DNA of 34,885 nucleotides from a virus. The translations under genes were made by a program, and so were the position numbers. This document shows positions 30,558 through 34,885 of the stretch, one piece after another. The notes below the pieces were generated by a model. The model did no database searches, was not told the origin of the DNA, and saw only the letters and a program-made list of their open reading frames with translations. Where the stretch lies: IMG/VR virus record IMGVR_UViG_3300010371_000079, positions 1 through 34,885 of that record, one strand, 5' to 3'. The stretch's first letter is position 1; each line of letters begins with the position of its first letter.

Positions 30558-30733
30558 TCACTGGCGCCCGTATAAACTTCAGTTTTTATTTCACTCTTTG
30601 GTTTCTTCCCGCACACCAAGCAATTACCAATTGTTTTTTTATAGTGTGCCAATCCATTGTCTAGCTTTCCCATATACTGTATGTTTTCTTCATACGCATG
30701 GCCTATCAAAAAACAAGCAATCCTTTTAAGCAT
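30554..30733 (-). CDS. DUF1660-like small protein (59 aa)
   Basis: ATG 30733 has AGGAG five bases upstream. It begins MLKRIACFLIGHAYEENIQY and carries CLVCGKK near residue 43-49, the pattern of DUF1660 prophage proteins (hydrophobic start with GH, later CxxCGK). Function unknown. Confidence 0.6.
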   Translation of the reverse strand: MLKRIACFLIGHAYEENIQYMGKLDNGLAHYKKTIGNCLVCGKKPKSEIKTEVYTGASE

Positions 30734-30741
30734 TGTCTCTC

Positions 30742-30870
30742 CTAGAAAAAAAACATTGATACACCACATAATAATAGGGATGCGTCAATATAATCAAACT
30801 CCATTTCTAAATAGATCCTAGCCAAACAAAGCATCCCACATGACATGCCTATTATATGGTTCCAGATCAT
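30742..30870 (-). CDS. Small membrane protein (42 aa)
   Basis: ATG overlaps the upstream TGA (ATGA). Two hydrophobic stretches (MIWNHIIGMSCGMLCLARIY and SLLLCGVSMFFF) around a short acidic loop. Supported mainly by the exact fit between two coupled genes. Confidence 0.5.
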   Translation of the reverse strand: MIWNHIIGMSCGMLCLARIYLEMEFDYIDASLLLCGVSMFFF

Positions 30871-31028
30871 TTTGGTTCGCCGCAAAAATACCCATAGCTA
30901 ACCGGATATGGTTTTCCATGCATTTTCTGAATACCTCTAAGCTGCGAGAGTTCTTTTCTAAGCATCTTGCGACCACATTTGTTAGTACAACCAGGACTTG
31001 CACAGAATGTTTTGTCTTTGAAAGTCAT
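30867..31028 (-). CDS. Small Cys-rich phage protein (53 aa)
   Basis: The product begins MTFKDKTFCASPGCTNKCGR and ends YPVSYGYFCGEPK. Cysteines in CxxxxCxxxC and a final YFC resemble a widespread family of short phage proteins, probably zinc-binding. It starts two bases after the upstream stop without its own ribosome site. Confidence 0.65.
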   Translation of the reverse strand: MTFKDKTFCASPGCTNKCGRKMLRKELSQLRGIQKMHGKPYPVSYGYFCGEPK

Positions 31029-31029
31029 A

Positions 31030-31245
31030 TTAATTAGAATCCAAAGTCACACACATTACATTTCTTAAATGATATCCATTGCACACGGGACACCTATCTT
31101 GTTTGTGCGGTGGCCATTGTTGTTGCAGACCTGGGTCTTTAAGTAATTTCTCTAAATACGATGGTCTATCAATCGGCTGACAAGAACAAAATGGTGTAAG
31201 AGGCGCATTTATTCGATGGCATCGAGGACATTCCCATGGGTTCAT
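31030..31245 (-). CDS. Zinc ribbon-like small protein (71 aa)
   Basis: WECPRCHRINAPLTPFCSC forms one cluster and DRCPVCNGYH with a later Cys a second. ATGA overlap with the upstream gene. Function unknown; nucleic-acid or protein binding is inferred. Confidence 0.6.
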   Translation of the reverse strand: MNPWECPRCHRINAPLTPFCSCQPIDRPSYLEKLLKDPGLQQQWPPHKQDRCPVCNGYHLRNVMCVTLDSN

Positions 31246-31421
31246 TTATAAATAGCCTCATCTGTTCCCTTGTACAGAAGGTCAAGCACTTCTTTAATTC
31301 CTTCAATTCTATCAAATGGTATTCCATCATCACCAGACAATTCAATCAAGGTTCCAGTAGCAAGGCCAAGAAGAAAGCAAACCCTATTAAGCTTGTGTAC
31401 TAACATTTCATGTTCATTCAT
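31242..31421 (-). CDS. Unknown small protein (59 aa)
   Basis: Lies exactly between two ATGA junctions. It begins MNEHEMLVHKLNRVCFLLGL and has an acidic C-terminal helix (RIEGIKEVLDLLYKGTDE). No family is recognised. Confidence 0.55.
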   Translation of the reverse strand: MNEHEMLVHKLNRVCFLLGLATGTLIELSGDDGIPFDRIEGIKEVLDLLYKGTDEAIYK

Positions 31422-31600
31422 TTTTCTTTCAATCCCGCCAATGTTCCTGCATATTTCTCCTGTACTTTGCTCATAGCAGTCTCTGCCTCAATGTCGCAAA
31501 GCTCACGCCTTAACATATTAATAATATCAATATGATCATGGTTTAGTTTTATAGCAATAATGTTTAACGCTTCGTGTAGTTTTACGCTGTCTATTTGCAT
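31418..31600 (-). CDS. Unknown small helical protein (60 aa)
   Basis: AAGGA lies seven bases before the ATG. Two helices (VKLHEALNIIAIKLNHDHID; LRRELCDIEAETAMSKVQE). No family is recognised. It follows the 304-aa gene after ten bases. Confidence 0.55.
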   Translation of the reverse strand: MQIDSVKLHEALNIIAIKLNHDHIDIINMLRRELCDIEAETAMSKVQEKYAGTLAGLKEK

Positions 31601-31610
31601 TTATCTGTCC

Positions 31611-32525
31611 TTAAGCGGCTGCTTTTTTCAAGGGGTTTATTATTTCAAACTTAGTGCCGTTATATACAAATTCATTGGAACCTCTAAGGTGCTTTTCCAC
31701 ATCAAAATCGATTCCTGATTTCATGCGCCTTTGGTGGGCATTTACCCAGTGAAGTATAGGCCGCTTCCTTCCTGTTTCTGTCATGGGAAGCTCTCTTGAA
31801 TAAAACAAGCTCTTGATTTGCTCTTCGTGTACTGCGAAGGTGGCCTTAGCAATCCCTTCTTTGGCCAAAACGTTCCAAAGAAAACGCCTATCTTGATAAA
31901 ACTGAATTGCAGCGGTTGCCCATATTGTTACATTGTCCTCGCATGTCTCGCCACTACCGTTAGGTATGTCCTTAATGTGCAAGTCTCTTCCAGTAGTCCT
32001 GTCAGTTGTCCTTACATATCTATGGACAGGATAAAGGCTGCCTTTTGAATCTATAACAACATAATCAACCATGCCCTCAATAGCATTGTTGGTAAAATCA
32101 AGAAAAGCAATTCTATAAATACGCCCATTTACGTCTGACTTAAAAGGTTTTGGCAATGAATTTATTTTTTCAAGATAAGTTGTTTGTAGATAGGACAATT
32201 CGCTGTCTCTGTTGCCTTGCGTTGTTGTAAGTATTGCAAAGTCTGGCCTGCCATCATTGATTGGATCTATGGATTGGATCTTAGCAGACCTCCCATCGAT
32301 GGGCGAAACCTCTTCCATTATGATTCTATCATTTGAAGGAAAATAACAACCAAGCCGCTTTACTCTCATCAATAAATCTTCAGACAACCTACAGGCAGGC
32401 ACACTACGCTTTCTTACCTTTAGTTTTGACTCGTACATTGCAATAAGCCCACGAGCTACTTTGTCTTCAAACTCATCAGTCTCCCAGTATGGGCTATATT
32501 CCGTTAATGCAGATAACTGTATCAT
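31611..32525 (-). CDS. Unknown early protein (304 aa)
   Basis: AAGGA precedes the ATG by six bases. The protein is soluble alpha/beta. Notable parts are DGRPDFAILTTTQGNRDSEL (about 91-110), a VDYVVIDSKGSLYPVHRYVR stretch, and a C-terminal ILHWVNAHQRRMKSGIDFDV followed by KHLRGSNEFVYNG. Related proteins occur in other short-tailed phages beside recombination genes, without a known function. The HWVxAHxRR part may be a conserved core. Confidence 0.6.
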   Translation of the reverse strand: MIQLSALTEYSPYWETDEFEDKVARGLIAMYESKLKVRKRSVPACRLSEDLLMRVKRLGCYFPSNDRIIMEEVSPIDGRSAKIQSIDPINDGRPDFAILTTTQGNRDSELSYLQTTYLEKINSLPKPFKSDVNGRIYRIAFLDFTNNAIEGMVDYVVIDSKGSLYPVHRYVRTTDRTTGRDLHIKDIPNGSGETCEDNVTIWATAAIQFYQDRRFLWNVLAKEGIAKATFAVHEEQIKSLFYSRELPMTETGRKRPILHWVNAHQRRMKSGIDFDVEKHLRGSNEFVYNGTKFEIINPLKKAAA

Positions 32526-32586
32526 TAGTCTTCCTTTTCAAACTAAATCACCATTTTAGTGCTAGTACACTTTAACTATTCTGTAT

Positions 32587-32709
32587 TTATAAAAAACAAC
32601 CCATTAATATCGATAATCCTAAACAAAACATCATGGCAAACCCATCACTCATCCCAATTGCTTGACTTAAAGGAATACCAATCAAGCATCCTGCTAAAAA
32701 CCCAATCAT
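32587..32709 (-). CDS. Small two-span membrane protein (40 aa)
   Basis: AAGGAG lies nine bases before the ATG but is buried in the hairpin at 32720-32734. The product is almost all hydrophobic with a short hinge (MIGFLAGCLIGIPLSQAIGM, then FAMMFCLGLSILMGCFL). It sits between the SSB-like gene and the 304-aa gene. Function unknown. Confidence 0.55.
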   Translation of the reverse strand: MIGFLAGCLIGIPLSQAIGMSDGFAMMFCLGLSILMGCFL

Positions 32710-32719
32710 ATTGTTTGTC

Positions 32720-32734
32720 TCCTTTTAAAAAGGA
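32720..32734 (-). promoter_or_regulatory. Hairpin hiding the ribosome site of the 40-aa gene
   Basis: TCCTTTT and AAAAGGA pair with the SD in the 3' arm and the stop codon of the SSB-like gene inside the stem. Ribosomes ending on that gene would open it, coupling the two. Confidence 0.45.
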
Positions 32735-33240
32735 ACGTCCTCATCATTATGAGGTGGTGGCTCTTGCATGGGAGGTCTTTGGTAACTTCCTGGGATTTTA
32801 TAAGATGACTGCGAATCTCTCTTAATGTAGTCCTCAACCTTGTTTTTGTCTGGATATTTATCACCAGGCGACCTGTCTCCAAGCTTATCTTCTGGGATTT
32901 CTTTGCCTTCTTCAATGCCTAATTTTATACGTACCGTCTTGCCTTGTATTATGTTAGAACAAAGTCTGCCTGATTTGTACTGATCAATAACACCTGCGGA
33001 TTCGGCGCAGTGGATTGCTTTCCACATCATCGTGCGGGTGAACACGAGGAAGTCGCGAACTGGATGCTCATGACCCTGGGCGTCGTAAACATGCAATGTC
33101 ATATCCATCATTGGGTTTCCGCTGTTACTTGAAACCTTGTCCTCGGATTTTACGATTACTGCGTCATATTCGCCTTTTGGAAGAAGTTGGAATCGTTCTT
33201 GCATTGCTTCTGCTTCATCCATGACAGTATAATTTAGCAT
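32725..33240 (-). CDS. DUF669/SSB-like protein with acidic SSB tip
   Basis: A 171-aa protein. The N-terminal part (FQLLPKGEYDAVIVKSEDKV, then NPMMDMTLHVYDAQG, VRDFLVF) follows the DUF669 phage OB-like pattern. The C-terminus is a Pro/Gln linker ending NDEDVPF, the acidic-aromatic tip with which bacterial SSB recruits partners. It probably coats single-stranded DNA for the ATPase encoded upstream. Its start overlaps the ATPase stop. Confidence 0.75.
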   Translation of the reverse strand: MLNYTVMDEAEAMQERFQLLPKGEYDAVIVKSEDKVSSNSGNPMMDMTLHVYDAQGHEHPVRDFLVFTRTMMWKAIHCAESAGVIDQYKSGRLCSNIIQGKTVRIKLGIEEGKEIPEDKLGDRSPGDKYPDKNKVEDYIKRDSQSSYKIPGSYQRPPMQEPPPHNDEDVPF

Positions 33241-34088
33241 TATTCATCTCCTTTAATCTTAGATTTAAGATGGTCTATACACTTCTGTATAGCATCCCGT
33301 GGCATTTCCTCCCAACGCTCGGAGCTTCCTTTGTCTAGCCATTTTTGATAGATTTCGGCAGGGACTTTAATAAGGTCAATCAAGCGGTTAATTTCTGTAA
33401 CCTGTTCTTTGGTTGCTATCTCCTGGGCAACTGCATCACGCTCCAATATCTCGCGCCCGTAACGTTCGGCTATTTCATCATAGCTGAACTTAAAGCAGTC
33501 CATGTCTGGAAAGCCTTCTATTCTAGTCTTCTTGACAAGCCCTACACGATCACTTCCGCGCTTCTGGATCTCAAATACTAAGTCAAAAAGATAATCTAAT
33601 TTCTTATAGCAATCAAACGTTTGACCTAAAACCGCCAAATTCTGTCCATATTCATTCTTGGAATGCGAGGTTATGATAACGTTCATGTCTAACCTAAACA
33701 GCAGGTTTAGTAGCTGCTTCATGCGCTTATTGGCCTCCCCGTAATGCCTGCCAAACTCGCTTCCCACCTTCTTTTCAGCCTTTTCTAGTAAGTCGTTGTA
33801 TAACAACGTTAGGCTGTCTATAACAAGTGTCTTGTATTCGTGTTCGGTAGTGAGCAGGTCTTTTACTTGCTCTATGAGCTCGTCAAAGTCTATGGTCATT
33901 AAGACCGCACCTTCGGACTTCTCTATAAGTCTTACATACTGTGGTTTATTAGTTGAGCCTTCTGTATCAATGATATAAGGCTTGGGAAACTGGCAAGCCG
34001 CCACGGTCTTCCCCACCCCTGAGGCACCGTAAAACAAACACTTAAGTCGTTGTTCAATTATTGATGGTTTCTTTGCTTTTAAAGCCAT
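33240..34088 (-). CDS. Sak4-type RecA-like ATPase, single-strand annealing partner
   Basis: A 282-aa protein. ATG 34088 is used because AGAGAG lies seven bases upstream. Walker A GASGVGKT at 21-28, Walker B TLVIDSLT with D91, and a sensor-like VIITSHSK at 137-144 match the RecA-core AAA_24/Sak4 family of phage recombinases. These act with a phage SSB on single strands, and an SSB-like gene follows directly, as in known Sak4 pairs. The C-terminal third (EVTEINRLIDLI onward) is helical. It may recombine or repair phage DNA without host RecA. Confidence 0.85.
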   Translation of the reverse strand: MALKAKKPSIIEQRLKCLFYGASGVGKTVAACQFPKPYIIDTEGSTNKPQYVRLIEKSEGAVLMTIDFDELIEQVKDLLTTEHEYKTLVIDSLTLLYNDLLEKAEKKVGSEFGRHYGEANKRMKQLLNLLFRLDMNVIITSHSKNEYGQNLAVLGQTFDCYKKLDYLFDLVFEIQKRGSDRVGLVKKTRIEGFPDMDCFKFSYDEIAERYGREILERDAVAQEIATKEQVTEINRLIDLIKVPAEIYQKWLDKGSSERWEEMPRDAIQKCIDHLKSKIKGDE

Positions 34089-34139
34089 TTTAAATCTCTC
34101 TCTAGTTATGCCCACTTAAGGGCTTGCATTTAATCACCG

Positions 34140-34179
34140 ATGCGCACCATGTAGAGGACTAGCTCGTAATGGTGCGCAT
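34140..34179. repeat. Perfect 11-bp inverted repeat
   Basis: ATGCGCACCAT (34140-34150) and ATGGTGCGCAT (34169-34179) flank an 18-base loop. It lies in the 98-bp gap between the 20-aa peptide gene and the ATPase gene. There is no U-run, so it is more likely an mRNA processing or stability element, or a protein site. Confidence 0.55.
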
Positions 34180-34186
34180 GAATCAT

Positions 34187-34249
34187 TTAACGCTGTTGAA
34201 AATAAATACAAACAACCATAAATGCTATGAACATTAATAAGTACATCAT
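34187..34249 (-). CDS. Possible 20-aa membrane peptide
   Basis: GGAGG lies seven to eight bases before ATG and the start overlaps the upstream stop (TGATG). The peptide is MMYLLMFIAFMVVCIYFQQR, a single membrane span with a basic end. Very short, but the ribosome site is strong. Confidence 0.45.
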   Translation of the reverse strand: MMYLLMFIAFMVVCIYFQQR

Positions 34250-34770
34250 CACACCTTCCTCCACTCAATGTCCCCAGAATCCCTAGACTGATTAGCAAAG
34301 TACCCAAGTTCATTTTGTTGGTTATGAAGTACGTCATCGCATGCGTCATCCAGGATTTTCTGAAGGTCTTTGGCGTAGTAGATAGATATGTTTCTGTGGA
34401 CAATAGATGCGAAGTTGGCTTGTGTTTCCATGTTGTTGTCTTTTAGCATCTTCAATAGAGCACATGTGTAATTATTGTCTATTGAGAAATCGTCACCGTG
34501 TACGCAATCACTTGTCTCACGGCCTGTAAACTCGAAGTATTTTGCAAGAAATGCGCCCTGATCGCTGTCTGATAATTGCTCAAATGTAATATTGTAGCAA
34601 GTGCCGTCGAATTTGGCGTACTGCTCAACTAAATCCTGTGCGTATAAATGTAGGTCACGCTCATTGCTCAAACTGGTCACTTCCTGTGTCCATGGTAGAT
34701 CGAACGGATCATCATTTATGAATGACCCTTGATTTTTTAAATTGTTTTGCGATAACATTGCTTTGTTCAT
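34249..34770 (-). CDS. Unknown first protein of the leftward operon (173 aa)
   Basis: AGGA lies seven bases before the ATG. The N-terminus looks disordered (SQNNLKNQGSFINDDPFDLP), the rest helical and acidic (LHLYAQDLVEQYAKFDG; FASIVHRNISIYYAKDLQKI). As first gene after the strongest leftward promoter it would be made earliest in infection, a place often used for host takeover or anti-defence proteins. No family is recognised. Confidence 0.65.
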   Translation of the reverse strand: MNKAMLSQNNLKNQGSFINDDPFDLPWTQEVTSLSNERDLHLYAQDLVEQYAKFDGTCYNITFEQLSDSDQGAFLAKYFEFTGRETSDCVHGDDFSIDNNYTCALLKMLKDNNMETQANFASIVHRNISIYYAKDLQKILDDACDDVLHNQQNELGYFANQSRDSGDIEWRKV

Positions 34771-34847
34771 GTTAAATTCCTAGAAAGTGTTTAGATGAAT
34801 CTCCTGGGTTAGTAGTCTGAATCACTGCTAGCCCAACTTATAATGCT

Positions 34848-34876
34848 ATGATGCCACGATACTATTCTTCTGTCAA
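34848..34876 (-). promoter_or_regulatory. Main leftward early promoter
   Basis: -35 TTGACA (34871-34876, consensus), 17-bp spacer, -10 CATCAT (34848-34853). The region GGCATCATAGCAT over the -10 shares its boxes with the promoters at 172-200 and 3576-3603, so it is probably repressed by the same protein. Confidence 0.65.
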
Positions 34877-34885
34877 TTGTTTTTC

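Noticed and set aside
30818-31003. 61-codon leftward frame
   Set aside because: Two better frames with a known Cys pattern (30867-31028) and a coupled start (30742-30870) cover the same DNA.
1-34885. CRISPR array, insertion sequence, tyrosine integrase or CI-like repressor
   Set aside because: No regularly spaced repeats, transposase, integrase motif or CI-type helix-turn-helix gene was found on either strand.

Overview
The window reads as an essentially complete genome of a short-tailed (podovirus-type) phage with P22-like architecture. It is compact and moderately AT-rich, with many overlapping ATGA-type junctions and no ribosomal or metabolic genes. Nothing in it identifies the host firmly. 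The family relatives I recognise (P22-type head and tail genes, lambda O/P-type replication genes, a VRR-NUC nuclease, an XhlA-like protein ending in a GFHWF tail) point to a gammaproteobacterial host, possibly Legionella-like; that is inference. The two window ends appear to join inside a ribbon-helix-helix repressor gene at the left edge, so the sequence is probably a circular map opened at an arbitrary point.

Layout, rightward half. An Arc-like repressor gene (minus strand, cut by the left edge) faces a replication module: a lambda O-like winged-helix initiator that carries its own iteron array and AT-rich segment, a lambda P-like helicase loader, two unknown genes and a VRR-NUC nuclease (0.4-3.1 kb). 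A counter-oriented two-gene unit with its own strong promoter follows (3.1-3.6 kb). Then come lysis genes (M15-type endolysin, holin), small terminase, a cassette of eight very small genes, large terminase, an orphan DnaB N-terminal domain, a Tad2-like (DUF2829) protein, and the P22-type morphogenesis series: portal, scaffold, coat, gp4-like, gp10-like, three probable ejection proteins and several tail fibres (to 27.0 kb). Clear terminators follow the coat block (13.85 kb) and one fibre block (23.97 kb).

Layout, leftward half (27-34.9 kb, all minus strand). A long early-type operon starts at a TTGACA promoter near 34.86 kb. It encodes a RecA-like Sak4-type ATPase, a DUF669/SSB-like protein with an SSB-type acidic tip, a 304-aa unknown protein, a run of tiny translationally coupled proteins (several zinc-binding, several single membrane peptides), an XhlA-like membrane protein and finally a serine recombinase beside the tail-fibre genes. 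Two stretches of this operon look like RNA rather than protein: 29.75-30.11 kb, with a complete tRNA cloverleaf whose anticodon loop lacks U33 plus a terminator-like hairpin, and 28.96-29.10 kb, with two interlocked-stem (pseudoknot-capable) elements. A separate promoter at 29.27 kb, preceded by a 13-bp direct repeat, drives the second stretch.

How it fits together. The leftward promoters share an ATGCTATGG / GGCATCAT box overlapping the -10, which suggests one regulator, most simply the Arc-like protein, controls the early operon, its own gene and the 3.1-3.6 kb unit. Replication would recruit host DnaB through the P-like loader to the origin in the O-like gene. No tyrosine integrase or CI-like repressor was found; a temperate plasmid-like state maintained by the repressor and serine recombinase is possible but unproven.
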